Positions 43,408-52,377 of a stretch of DNA of 64,000 bases are shown in pieces. The DNA comes from Pseudoalteromonas sp. MMG010 (GTDB taxonomy: Bacteria > Pseudomonadota > Gammaproteobacteria > Enterobacterales > Alteromonadaceae), in NCBI RefSeq assembly GCF_018100905.1, contig NZ_JAGJEG010000009.1, positions 1 to 64,000 of the forward strand, in the 5' to 3' direction. The notes under the pieces are model-generated. The model was not told where the DNA came from. It searched no databases and saw only the letters and a program-made list of their open reading frames with translations. Position numbers and translations under genes: made by a program. The first letter of the stretch is position 1, and each line of letters opens with the position of its first letter.

Positions 43408-43431
43408 AATTACTTATTGCAATAAGTAATT
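43408..43431. promoter_or_regulatory. Perfect 24-bp palindrome in the promoter region of the PhnD-like pair
   Basis: AATTACTTATTG and its exact complement meet at the centre, between divergent genes (PhnD-like and S1/P1 nuclease). It is not followed by a T-run on either strand, so is better read as an operator than a terminator. The bound regulator is unknown. Confidence 0.55.
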
Positions 43432-43577
43432 TTACCCATAACAACTAAGAGACTGATATTACTGAACTTTAAATAATACACAGTGAATTTTAATAAATCC
43501 TTCCTATTTGTTTAATATATGAGGACAATTGACCTATAGATTTTATAAAATTAATGTCAGCTTAAGGATTAACCTTG

Positions 43578-44420
43578 ATGCGCAATATGATTTACATTGC
43601 ACTAACAGTATGTTTAATTTCATGTACCTTCGTATCACTAAAAGTGAGCGCATGGGGTCAAAATGGTCATCGTATTGTGGGAGAAATTGCACAATCACAT
43701 TTAACAGACACAACCAAGGCTGCTTTAGTTCCTTATTTAAATGGTGCTAGTTTAGCGCAAATATCCACATGGCCTGATGAAATGCGCTCTGCCCCGGGGC
43801 AATTTTGGCAAAAAGAATCTTCTCGCTGGCACTATATAAATACCTTACCGAATACCCCTTTTAAGTTAGATCACTCCCATACCGAATCTAAAGAATCTGT
43901 TACCAATATTTTAGAAGGTATCTATTTCACTTCTAATACTTTAAGTGATTCAAAAACAACAGTAGATGAAAAACAATTTAGCTTACGATTTTTAGTCCAT
44001 CTAGTCGGTGATAGCCATCAGCCTTTTCATGCAGGGCGAAGCGCTGATAGAGGCGGTAATAGTATAAAAGTAAACTTTTTCAAAGAGTCGACAAATTTAC
44101 ATCGATTATGGGATACAACCTTAATTGAAAATCAAAATCTATCTTTTACTGAGTTTGCAGCTTTTATAAACACAACAGATGCACAAGAAATTGCTAATTA
44201 TTTAAATAGTAAACCTGAAACGTGGTTAGAAGAATCTCGTGATTTATCGAGTGCATTATATAAGTCGACCTCTGAAGATATTAGTTATGAATATATTTAT
44301 GAAAATACTCCAATAGTAAAAAAGCGACTAAAACAAGCTGGGGTTAGACTTGCAGGAATATTAAACGCTATTTTTGATCCACAATCAGTGCCGCTTAAAG
44401 ATGCATTAGCTTTAAAATAA
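43578..44420 (+). CDS. S1/P1-type extracellular nuclease
   Basis: A 280-aa zinc-dependent single-strand nuclease. The signal peptide ends ...LKVSAWGQNGH, so the mature protein should begin with Trp, which supplies a zinc ligand in this family. Zinc-binding His/Asp residues are visible in GQNGHRIVGEIAQSHL, in SSRWHYINTLP, and in FLVHLVGDSHQPFHAGRSAD (about residues 138-157), then LHRLWDTTL. It would cut RNA or single-stranded DNA outside the cell, which suits a neighbour of UshA in scavenging nucleic acids. AAGGA is 9 bases upstream of the ATG at 43578. Confidence 0.9.
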   Translation: MRNMIYIALTVCLISCTFVSLKVSAWGQNGHRIVGEIAQSHLTDTTKAALVPYLNGASLAQISTWPDEMRSAPGQFWQKESSRWHYINTLPNTPFKLDHSHTESKESVTNILEGIYFTSNTLSDSKTTVDEKQFSLRFLVHLVGDSHQPFHAGRSADRGGNSIKVNFFKESTNLHRLWDTTLIENQNLSFTEFAAFINTTDAQEIANYLNSKPETWLEESRDLSSALYKSTSEDISYEYIYENTPIVKKRLKQAGVRLAGILNAIFDPQSVPLKDALALK

Positions 44421-44751
44421 TATTGCTATTTATCTGTGTATTAAAAAACACACCGGCATTGTAATAATTAATTAAATAATGACGAGAACTGTGAATTTTT
44501 CACATTACTGTCATATAAAAAAAGTAAAATTAAAATTAATTAAAAGAAACTGTATATAAATATAAATTAATGAATGATTTTTAAACACAATCGTTTATTA
44601 TAAATATATTGCAATTGTATTTTATTTGTAACAAATGAATGGGTACAATAGTAATCAAGGGTTAGCCACAATAAATATCTATCTGTTTATTGCGATTAAT
44701 TCTTAAATATAAAAATATAAAAATTTAATATTAACTACACGGGAAATATAG
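44421..44751. other. 331-bp AT-rich upstream region of the Oar-like receptor
   Basis: Must contain the receptor's promoter. A short inverted repeat GTGAA-TTTTT-TTCAC-like (near 44489-44502) was noticed but no clear sigma box or known operator. No ORF. Confidence 0.4.
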
Positions 44752-47700
44752 ATGAAAACTCAACTTCGCAAAACAGCCCTATCACTTGCTATCGCAGCAT
44801 GTGTTGGTGTAAGTGGTGCAGCCCTAGCAAATGAAACAACATCTGCTATTAAAGGTCAAATTAAAGGACCAAATGGCAATGCAGCAGCGGGTACAAAAAT
44901 TACAATTTTACACGTACCATCTGGTTCAGTTAAAACAACTGAAACTAACGACGCGGGTTACTTTACTGCTAAAAACCTTCGTGTTGGTGGTCCATATAAA
45001 GTAATTGTTGATTCAGATGTATATGCTGATCAAGAATTCAATAACATTATCCTTAACATCGGTAACGATTACCCTGTTAATACAACACTTGAGCCAATTT
45101 CAAACATTGAACAAATTGTTGTTACGGGTGCACCTATCAGTTCAATGTCTGGTGGTACGGGTCCTGCGTCAACGTTTACGCTGACTGACCTTGAAAACCA
45201 ACCAGCTATCAACCGTGATTTAAAAGACGTTATCCGTATTGACCCGCGTATCTCAATTGATAGCAGCAATGCAATCAACTGTGGTGGTGGTAACCCTCGT
45301 TATAACAGCTTAACGCTTGATGGCGTTCGTATGAACGATAACTTCGGCCTTAGTTCAAATGGTTACCCAACAATTAATGCACCTTTTTCTTTCGATTCGA
45401 TCGAACAAGTTTCAGCTGAATTAGCACCATTTGATGTTCAATACGGTGGTTTCACTTCGTGTAATATCAACGCAGTTACAAAAACTGGTGGTAACGAAAT
45501 TCACGGTGGTGTTTTCTACGATTACACAAATGATTCAATGGTTGGTGATTCAGTTGAAGGTAACGATTACGATGCTGGCGACTTCAGTGAAAAACGTTAC
45601 GGTTTTAACGTAGGTCTACCACTAATTAAAGACAAATTATTCTTGTTTACTTCATATGAGAAAGTTGAAGGTGTTGTACAGTATGATTACAGTGGTTTAA
45701 CAGGCGGTAGTGTAACAGCTGAAGATATTTCAAATGTACAATCGATTGCCCAGTCTGTATACGGTTACGATGCTGGCGATATGCCATCAAGTGCACCTGT
45801 TGAAGATGAAAAAATCTTAATTAAATTAGATTGGAACATCAACGAAGATCACCGTGCAAACATCATTTATAACTACAATGATGCGTTTACTATTTCTCAA
45901 TCAGATGCCTACAGCAATACTGTTTCTTTAAGTAATCACTTTTATAAAACAGGTGCTGAGTTCACTTCTGTAATTGCTTCACTTTACTCAGATTGGTCTG
46001 ATGATTTTTCTACTGAAGTACGTATTGGTAAATCAAAAATAGACCAAACAGTGCAATCATTAGATGCAGCTAGTAGCTTTGGTGAAATGCAAATTAGAAC
46101 CGAAAGTGGCGGTACTATTTACATTGGTCCAGATGATTCTCGTCAATCAAATGATTTAGACTACGATACTACAACAGCTAAATTTGCTGGTACTTACTAC
46201 CTAGATCAACATACTATCACTGCAGGTTACGAGTTTGAAGAACTAGAAATCTTCAACCAATTCGTACAGCACACTGAAGGTGAGTGGCGCTTTAATTCAG
46301 TTGAAGACTTCGAAAACGGTATTGCTTCAGCTATTTACTACAACAATGCGGCAGGTACAAACGATCCAACTGATGCAGCGGCAAGCTTCTCTTACGCTCA
46401 GCATACTTTTTATGTTCAGGATGAGTACTCTTTCACTGATTTAGACGCAAATATTACATTTGGTCTACGTTACGACAGATACACAAGCGATGATACGCCT
46501 AACCTAAACCAAAACTTCACTAATCGTTATGGCTTTAGCAACCAAAGTACGTTTGATGGCATAGACTTACTTCAACCACGTATTGGTTTCCAATGGTATG
46601 CTAATGACGAATTAGAAGTACGTGCTGGTCTTGGTTTATTCTCTGGTGGTAACCCAAATGTTTGGCTATCTAACTCATACTCTAACGACGGTATTACAAA
46701 CATTTCTGCAAACCAATTCGGTTCTATCGACTTATTTGCTCTTGAAAATGTAAATGGCGGTACTCCAGGTTATGAGGTTCCTCAATCACAATACGATGCA
46801 GTTGCAAACACTGTAATTGGTTCAGGTGATTCAACAGTAAATGCGGTAGACCCAGACTTTGAAATTCCTTCAGAGTGGAAATACTCTATTGGTGCTACAT
46901 ACACAACTGAAGATGAGTACGTAATTTCATTAGATTACTTATACTCTAAAAAGAAAAACGCTGCTGTAATGCAAGATCTTGCTTTACAAGATACGGGTGA
47001 AACTACATTTGATGGACGTCCAATCTACGAATCAATCGAAGGTCGTGCAAATGAGTATTTACTTACTAACGTATCTGGAGACAGTGGCCAATCATCAGTA
47101 CTATCTGCTGCAGTAAGCAAGCAATGGGATAATGGTGTTAGTGTAAGTTTTGCTTATGCATATACTGATTCTGATGATGTTAGCCCAATGACTAGCTCTG
47201 TTGCTGGTTCTAACTACGGTAACCTAGCAGTAACTGATCCAGGTAACCCAGGTGTTGCTTCATCTGATTACGAAATCCCACATCGTTTAACATTAACGCT
47301 TGGTTACTCTAATGAGTTTGTTGATGGTTACGCAACTCGCTTTAACTTATTCAGTGAAGCATACAAAGGCTTACCGTACAGCTACACGTTTGACGGAAGC
47401 GATGATGTATGGGGCGATAACAACTGGAACGGTGATCGCCAATTACTTTACGTACCACTAGAAAACGATCCTAACGTTGTTTACGACATGACAGCTGATG
47501 AATTAAACGCATTTAATGAGTTTATTGCTGAAAATGGTTTAGAACGTGGCGAGATCACGGGCCGTAATGAAGAAAACGCTGACTGGGTTGTTAAAGTTGA
47601 CTTTAAAGTAACTCAAGAACTTCCTGGCTTTATGGATGGACATAAAGGTGAAGCATTCTTCGTTATCGAAAACCTAACTAACATGCTAAATGATGATTGG

Positions 47701-47868
47701 GGCGTAGTTAAAGAAGGTAGCTTTGTTGGTAACCCTATGGTTAGCACAAGCCTTGATGACCAAGGTCGTTATGTTTACTCTGGTTTTAACGCAAGCAATG
47801 CGGGTACTGCTACAGTAAATAGCGCGTCTGTATGGACAATGCGCGTTGGTGTTAAATACACTTTCTAA
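44752..47868 (+). CDS. Oar-like TonB-dependent outer-membrane receptor
   Basis: A 1038-aa protein. Signal peptide MKTQLRKTALSLAIAACVGV (cleavage after ALA) is followed by a carboxypeptidase-regulatory-like domain (about 30-120, TSAIKGQIKGPNGNAAAGTK...). A plug domain (about 121-240) contains IEQIVVTGAPISSMSGG and ELAPFDVQYGGFTSCNINAV. The C-terminal barrel ends in ...SVWTMRVGVKYTF with the aromatic last residue needed for outer-membrane assembly. Oar-type receptors of Alteromonadales take up peptides or other large ligands; the ligand is not visible. It is a single gene with a strong terminator. Confidence 0.9.
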   Translation: MKTQLRKTALSLAIAACVGVSGAALANETTSAIKGQIKGPNGNAAAGTKITILHVPSGSVKTTETNDAGYFTAKNLRVGGPYKVIVDSDVYADQEFNNIILNIGNDYPVNTTLEPISNIEQIVVTGAPISSMSGGTGPASTFTLTDLENQPAINRDLKDVIRIDPRISIDSSNAINCGGGNPRYNSLTLDGVRMNDNFGLSSNGYPTINAPFSFDSIEQVSAELAPFDVQYGGFTSCNINAVTKTGGNEIHGGVFYDYTNDSMVGDSVEGNDYDAGDFSEKRYGFNVGLPLIKDKLFLFTSYEKVEGVVQYDYSGLTGGSVTAEDISNVQSIAQSVYGYDAGDMPSSAPVEDEKILIKLDWNINEDHRANIIYNYNDAFTISQSDAYSNTVSLSNHFYKTGAEFTSVIASLYSDWSDDFSTEVRIGKSKIDQTVQSLDAASSFGEMQIRTESGGTIYIGPDDSRQSNDLDYDTTTAKFAGTYYLDQHTITAGYEFEELEIFNQFVQHTEGEWRFNSVEDFENGIASAIYYNNAAGTNDPTDAAASFSYAQHTFYVQDEYSFTDLDANITFGLRYDRYTSDDTPNLNQNFTNRYGFSNQSTFDGIDLLQPRIGFQWYANDELEVRAGLGLFSGGNPNVWLSNSYSNDGITNISANQFGSIDLFALENVNGGTPGYEVPQSQYDAVANTVIGSGDSTVNAVDPDFEIPSEWKYSIGATYTTEDEYVISLDYLYSKKKNAAVMQDLALQDTGETTFDGRPIYESIEGRANEYLLTNVSGDSGQSSVLSAAVSKQWDNGVSVSFAYAYTDSDDVSPMTSSVAGSNYGNLAVTDPGNPGVASSDYEIPHRLTLTLGYSNEFVDGYATRFNLFSEAYKGLPYSYTFDGSDDVWGDNNWNGDRQLLYVPLENDPNVVYDMTADELNAFNEFIAENGLERGEITGRNEENADWVVKVDFKVTQELPGFMDGHKGEAFFVIENLTNMLNDDWGVVKEGSFVGNPMVSTSLDDQGRYVYSGFNASNAGTATVNSASVWTMRVGVKYTF

Positions 47869-47891
47869 TTTAATTAACTAAATTAGTTTAT

Positions 47892-47920
47892 AAAAGCCCA
47901 TGTATTACATGGGCTTTTTT
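47892..47920 (+). terminator. Terminator after the Oar-like gene
   Basis: AAAAGCCCATGTA and its complement form a 13-bp stem with a very short loop, followed by TTTTTT. Confidence 0.9.
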
Positions 47921-48038
47921 TATGTACAAACTACTTATTAAATTGTTTGTTGATACTTTCATTCATAACAAACTCACCCCATAGCTCAATAACGACTTTT
48001 ACGTTATAATGCACGTAGTCTAACTAAGTAGCTATATC

Positions 48039-48347
48039 ATGGATAATCAACCTAAAAACCCACTTCATGGGGTCACATTAGAACAAATATTGGTAGAATT
48101 AGAACAGCGTTTAGGCTTTAAAGCCATGGCTGAGCAAGTTAATATTAAATGCTTTAAAGATTCACCGAGTATTAAATCTAGTTTAAAGTTTTTACGTAAA
48201 ACGCCGTGGGCGCGTGATAAAGTAGAAGCACTCTATTTACATACCCTCGCGAATAAGCCATTGCGTAAAGCAAAAACCCAGCCCTCTCGTAACCAATCAG
48301 CAGAAGCAGCTAACGCAGGGTTTGTTTGGCCATCGATTAAAAAATAA
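48039..48347 (+). CDS. VF530/DUF2132 DNA-binding protein
   Basis: A 102-aa protein whose core NPLHGVTLEQILVELEQRLG and PSIKSSLKFLRKTPWARDKV identifies it as the VF530 family, small helical DNA-binding proteins known from Vibrio and relatives. The C-terminal 30 residues are basic and disordered. The role is not established. It is a single gene followed by a hairpin. Confidence 0.85.
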   Translation: MDNQPKNPLHGVTLEQILVELEQRLGFKAMAEQVNIKCFKDSPSIKSSLKFLRKTPWARDKVEALYLHTLANKPLRKAKTQPSRNQSAEAANAGFVWPSIKK

Positions 48348-48356
48348 AGACAATTA

Positions 48357-48382
48357 AAGGAGCTAATTTAGCTCCTTTTTTA
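48357..48382 (+). terminator. Terminator after the VF530 gene
   Basis: AAAGGAGCTA-ATT-TAGCTCCTTT hairpin followed by a T-run, 10 bp past the stop. Confidence 0.85.
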
Positions 48383-48398
48383 TGCTAATAAACGTAAT

Positions 48399-50018
48399 TT
48401 ATTGCTCTTTACAAATTACATTTAATGAGGCTGGCTCAATACGAATTGTGAGTTTATCAGCTGATTTTATTTCTCCATCGATCACATAGCTAAATGTTTC
48501 TAAAGCACTAACTTCAATATACTTAGCATTTGTGTGATGTGAGTTTATTGCCAATTGAGTTTGTGTTGTACTACTTAATATAAGTTCTGCAATACTTAAC
48601 ATATTGGTTGATGTTTGTTGATTTGGATTTAACCAATTTATATCAAGTAATCCATCCTGATGGTTGGGTTGTCCACCTCCTTGAGCAAACAAAGTCGTAA
48701 AAGGGGCTGCATTTGCGATTACAAAACTATTTGTATTGATAACTTGGGGGGCATTATCATCTATTTTTACAGTTAATGAATGCACTTTATTTTCTGCTAA
48801 CGCATTAAAAAATCCACTGAGGTAGGCCAATTGGCCAAATTGGTTTTTTGCTTCTCTACTGGCTTTTTCAATCATTGATTGCTCAAACCCTATTCCAGTT
48901 AATAGCAACATCAAATCATCATTACAATAAGCAGTATCAATTGTTCGAGATTGGCCATCAATAATAAGATCACAGGCTATATCAACTGGAATTAACTTCG
49001 ATGATACCCCCATTAATACATGTGCAAGTGCATTGGCAGTACCAAAAGGAATAATCCCTAACTTACATGGGCTTTTTATAACAACACTTGCAACTTCTGC
49101 TACAGTGCCATCACCACCGCAGGCAATGATAATATCAGGTGATTTTAATTTTGCTTTTTTCGCTAATAATGTCGCGTTTATTTTATCTGTCGTAGTTAAT
49201 ATATCTAATTCATAATATGCAGATAAGCGTGCAATAATTCGCTGCTTATTGTCGTCCCACATTTTCGTTCCCGATACAGGATTCACTATCAAAACGGCTT
49301 TGTTTTTAATCCGTAGCTTACCTTCATCATAATACTTTTTTAATTTACGTAATTGGTGTTTATTTAAATTAGCGGTTTCGCGTGTTTCTTTAATTTTAGC
49401 CAATACCTGATACACATCAGTATTACTTTGTTTACTTAGCAGATAAGCTGCCATAATAAACACCGATCTACCCCGCCCTAGCGCACAATGAACAACCACT
49501 TTTCTATTTTTTTTTAAATGATTATCTATCCAATTAATTGCTTGGTTAAGTTGTGAATTTGTCGGTACGCGGTGATCTAATACGGGTATGTTTAAATAAT
49601 CGATATTTTGTTGCGCCGATGTCCACTCAAGTCCATCAAACTCACAGGTAACGTCTAAAACAGCGGTCACATTATTTTCTTTAAGCTCATCAATATCAGA
49701 AGGAAAAAGCCGACAAGCCAAAAATAGTTTTTCATCTATTTGTTGTATTGCAGGCACTTTGTCATTTTTTCTAGCCCATGCATTATAAAGCTGTGCTCCC
49801 AATAAAAAGGGGATAAACAACCAACGTATGTAAAATGGAATAACGCCGTTTTCCCGCTTTCTAAAAATTTTAGAAAGGTTAAATATATACGCTGCACTGA
49901 CCAATAATAACGATGCTGCACTCCAATAAAAAACCAAAGAAAAATGAAGTGCGTTAACATTTAAGCCAATAATGATAAATAAAATTGCTAATATTGAATA
50001 ACTGATCGCTGCGTACAT
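48399..50018 (-). CDS. Membrane-bound dual-specificity phosphatase / diacylglycerol-kinase fusion
   Basis: A 539-aa protein with three parts. About residues 1-85 have three membrane segments. Residues about 90-235 form a dual-specificity (cysteine) phosphatase domain with active site HCALGRGRS (CxxGxxRS type). Residues about 240-539 form a diacylglycerol/sphingosine kinase-type lipid kinase domain, with VLIVNPVSGTK, the nucleotide-binding IIACGGDGTVAEVAS and the GIIPFGTANALAH blocks. Both catalytic motifs look intact. Membrane location and both activities suggest phospholipid metabolism, for example phosphatidylglycerophosphate dephosphorylation plus lipid phosphorylation, but substrates are inferred. 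Start 50018 is preferred over 50033 since AGGAAG lies 6 bases upstream. Confidence 0.85.
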   Translation of the reverse strand: MYAAISYSILAILFIIIGLNVNALHFSLVFYWSAASLLLVSAAYIFNLSKIFRKRENGVIPFYIRWLFIPFLLGAQLYNAWARKNDKVPAIQQIDEKLFLACRLFPSDIDELKENNVTAVLDVTCEFDGLEWTSAQQNIDYLNIPVLDHRVPTNSQLNQAINWIDNHLKKNRKVVVHCALGRGRSVFIMAAYLLSKQSNTDVYQVLAKIKETRETANLNKHQLRKLKKYYDEGKLRIKNKAVLIVNPVSGTKMWDDNKQRIIARLSAYYELDILTTTDKINATLLAKKAKLKSPDIIIACGGDGTVAEVASVVIKSPCKLGIIPFGTANALAHVLMGVSSKLIPVDIACDLIIDGQSRTIDTAYCNDDLMLLLTGIGFEQSMIEKASREAKNQFGQLAYLSGFFNALAENKVHSLTVKIDDNAPQVINTNSFVIANAAPFTTLFAQGGGQPNHQDGLLDINWLNPNQQTSTNMLSIAELILSSTTQTQLAINSHHTNAKYIEVSALETFSYVIDGEIKSADKLTIRIEPASLNVICKEQ

Positions 50019-50300
50019 ATTTCTTCCTTTCATATATATTTTTTAATTTGTAAAATTAAAAAATAAACAAACCCACATCTATTATTGTCAGTACAATAAT
50101 AATTATTACTTATCAACTGCAAATATCGCACCGAAAAACCACCGTGGAAATAAATGTAATCTATTGATATTTAATAAAATTAAAATTTACGGTTTTGTAA
50201 CTGGGTAATAATTACAATTAAATAAGTGAATTATTCACAAACAGTACTTACTTATTTGGAAGTAGGCTTAGCTATAAAAAATAACTAAGCTTTGTTTAAA

Positions 50301-50915
50301 TTAAAAAGGAGACAATAAGGTTTTTATAGCAGGTCGAAGTGCAATCAAGACTGTTTCTTCTGTTAGCTCTGGGTAGAGCACCTTACGTAGTAATAGTCCT
50401 CCCATAACAGAAAAAATAACATTTATTCGGCTTTCTATTTCTTGCTCATCATGAAATTTAACCAGGCTGCTTTCGCTAGTTAATAATCGGTGCATGCGTT
50501 GTCGCGCCTGCGTGTCTTTTTCTCGCAATAATGTGGCGACTTTTTTATTACGTCCAGCTTCTGCCATCATGTCTAAGTCAACAACACAATTACCGGTATC
50601 CATATGTCTTTGCACACCAATATTTAAACCATCAAGGAGTACAGATAATATATCGCCCGGCTGTTGTTCAAACTGTTCAAAAATAGAGAACATTTCGGCC
50701 ATATCTTTTTCTATAATACTTTCTATAATGGCTTCTTTGCTATTGAAATAATTATAAATATGGCCTGCACTCATCCCAGCTGTTTTAGATATTTCTGCCA
50801 TTCCGGCGCCATGGTAGCCTTTACGGCGAAAGCACTGTGCTGCAGCATTTAAAATTTGCTCTCTTCGCGCTTTAGCAATGTTAGGATCGCTTTGCCTTTT
50901 TGGTTTAACGCTCAT
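50301..50915 (-). CDS. TetR-family repressor of the RND operon
   Basis: A 204-aa TetR/AcrR regulator. The N-terminal helix-turn-helix is clear (REQILNAAAQCFRRKGYHGA, then EISKTAGMSAGHIYNYFNSKEA). The C-terminal ligand domain has no diagnostic motif. It is 49 bp downstream of the outer-membrane channel gene on the same strand, so it may be read as last gene of the efflux operon, giving autoregulation. Its likely operators are the palindromes at 56730-56757 or 56802-56835. Confidence 0.88.
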   Translation of the reverse strand: MSVKPKRQSDPNIAKARREQILNAAAQCFRRKGYHGAGMAEISKTAGMSAGHIYNYFNSKEAIIESIIEKDMAEMFSIFEQFEQQPGDILSVLLDGLNIGVQRHMDTGNCVVDLDMMAEAGRNKKVATLLREKDTQARQRMHRLLTSESSLVKFHDEQEIESRINVIFSVMGGLLLRKVLYPELTEETVLIALRPAIKTLLSPF

Positions 50916-50964
50916 GCAATCCCCCTATTTAAACTCATGTCAGTATTAAAATTACCGGGCTGCA

Positions 50965-52377
50965 TTATAAACCTGATTGCTCTGATTTATCATGCCAACC
51001 ACCACCGAGAACTTTGTATAAACTAATTTTACTTGCTAATAATGCTTTTTGACCATTAATAAGTTGCTGCTGCGCTGACACCCAATTTCTTTGTGCATCA
51101 AGGACTTCTAAGTAACTATCGGCCCCTAATTTATAGCGTTCGTTGGCTATATCAAAGGTTATTTTACGGCTATTTACAAGGCGTTGTAATGCCTTTAACT
51201 GTTCTTGATAGCCTTGATTATCTGCAAGTGAATCGGCAACTTCACGAAAAGCTTGCTGAATTTTTTGCTCATAGGTCGTTAAAGCAATCTGTTGATCTGT
51301 TTTAGCAACATCTAGATTAGCTCTGTTTTTACCCATCGTAAAAATAGGTAAAGTTATATTAGGTGTAAAGCTCCATGTACCAGAGCCTCCACTAAATAAA
51401 TCCCCCAATTCACTTGATGTTGTACCTGCACGAGCTGTTAGGCTAATATTTGGATAGAAAGCGGCGCGGGCAATACCTATATTGGCATTGGCAGCTAAAA
51501 GCTGATGTTCAGCGGCTTTTATATCGGGTCGCTGAGTTAACAAATCAGAAGGAAGACCAACAGGTATTACAGGTAAATCTAATAAAGTATTAAGTGATTT
51601 TTCTGGTAATAACGAAACATCAAAATGACGCCCTACTAAAAGCGCTAATGCATTTTTATCACGCTGTAATAATCGCTTGTAGGTTGCAATGTCAACTTCA
51701 GCATTCGCCACTGTACTTTTAAGTTGCTCAAGTGTAATTTTTGATGTGGCACCTAAATTAAAGCTTTTTTGAGTTAAATCTAAAGACGCTTGTTGAGAAA
51801 CTAATGTTTCTTGAGCAAACCCCAATAATTGTAAATCTGCAGCGTAATTTAACCAGGCATTCGCTATTTCTGACACCAAAGAAACTTGTGTACTGTATTG
51901 AGTTAATTCAGTAGAGAATAGGGTTTGTAAAGCTTGTTCTGTTTGATTGCTTACTTTTCCCCAAATATCAAGTTCGTATGATGTTATACCTACCGTTGCA
52001 GTATATTGTGAACTGATCCCTGCCTCACCGGTTGATGTTAAATCACTAGGTAGTCGTGTGCGAGAGCCGTTACCGTTAAAATCAAGTGAGGGATACAACG
52101 CTGATTTTTCAATCTGGTATAACCCTCTTACTCGTTGGACATTTAACTGAGATATTTTCATATCTTTGTTATTTTCAAGCGCAATACTAATCAGTTGTTG
52201 CAAGTTTTGATCTTGAAAAAACTGCTGCCACTTCAAACTTTCAACATTACCTTGCGAGGTGCTTTGTCCATAACTATCTGGCACAGGAAGTGCAATATTT
52301 TGCTGTTCGGGTGCAAGTTGACAGCCACTAAGCACGGCTGAAGTAATTGCGCTGAGTGCTAACTTTTTAAATAACAT
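50965..52377 (-). CDS. RND outer-membrane channel lipoprotein (OprM/NodT family)
   Basis: A 470-aa TolC-fold lipoprotein (signal ends AVLSGCQLAP, lipobox LSGC). Family landmarks are VPDSYGQ near the start of the mature part, SYELDIWGKV near 153-162 (OprM-like), DLLTQRPDIKAAEHQLLAAN near 281-300, and the tail YKLGADSYLEVLDAQRNW. The ATG shares one base with the pump gene stop. It is a different, more OprM-like protein than the OprN-like one at 14742. Confidence 0.92.
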   Translation of the reverse strand: MLFKKLALSAITSAVLSGCQLAPEQQNIALPVPDSYGQSTSQGNVESLKWQQFFQDQNLQQLISIALENNKDMKISQLNVQRVRGLYQIEKSALYPSLDFNGNGSRTRLPSDLTSTGEAGISSQYTATVGITSYELDIWGKVSNQTEQALQTLFSTELTQYSTQVSLVSEIANAWLNYAADLQLLGFAQETLVSQQASLDLTQKSFNLGATSKITLEQLKSTVANAEVDIATYKRLLQRDKNALALLVGRHFDVSLLPEKSLNTLLDLPVIPVGLPSDLLTQRPDIKAAEHQLLAANANIGIARAAFYPNISLTARAGTTSSELGDLFSGGSGTWSFTPNITLPIFTMGKNRANLDVAKTDQQIALTTYEQKIQQAFREVADSLADNQGYQEQLKALQRLVNSRKITFDIANERYKLGADSYLEVLDAQRNWVSAQQQLINGQKALLASKISLYKVLGGGWHDKSEQSGL

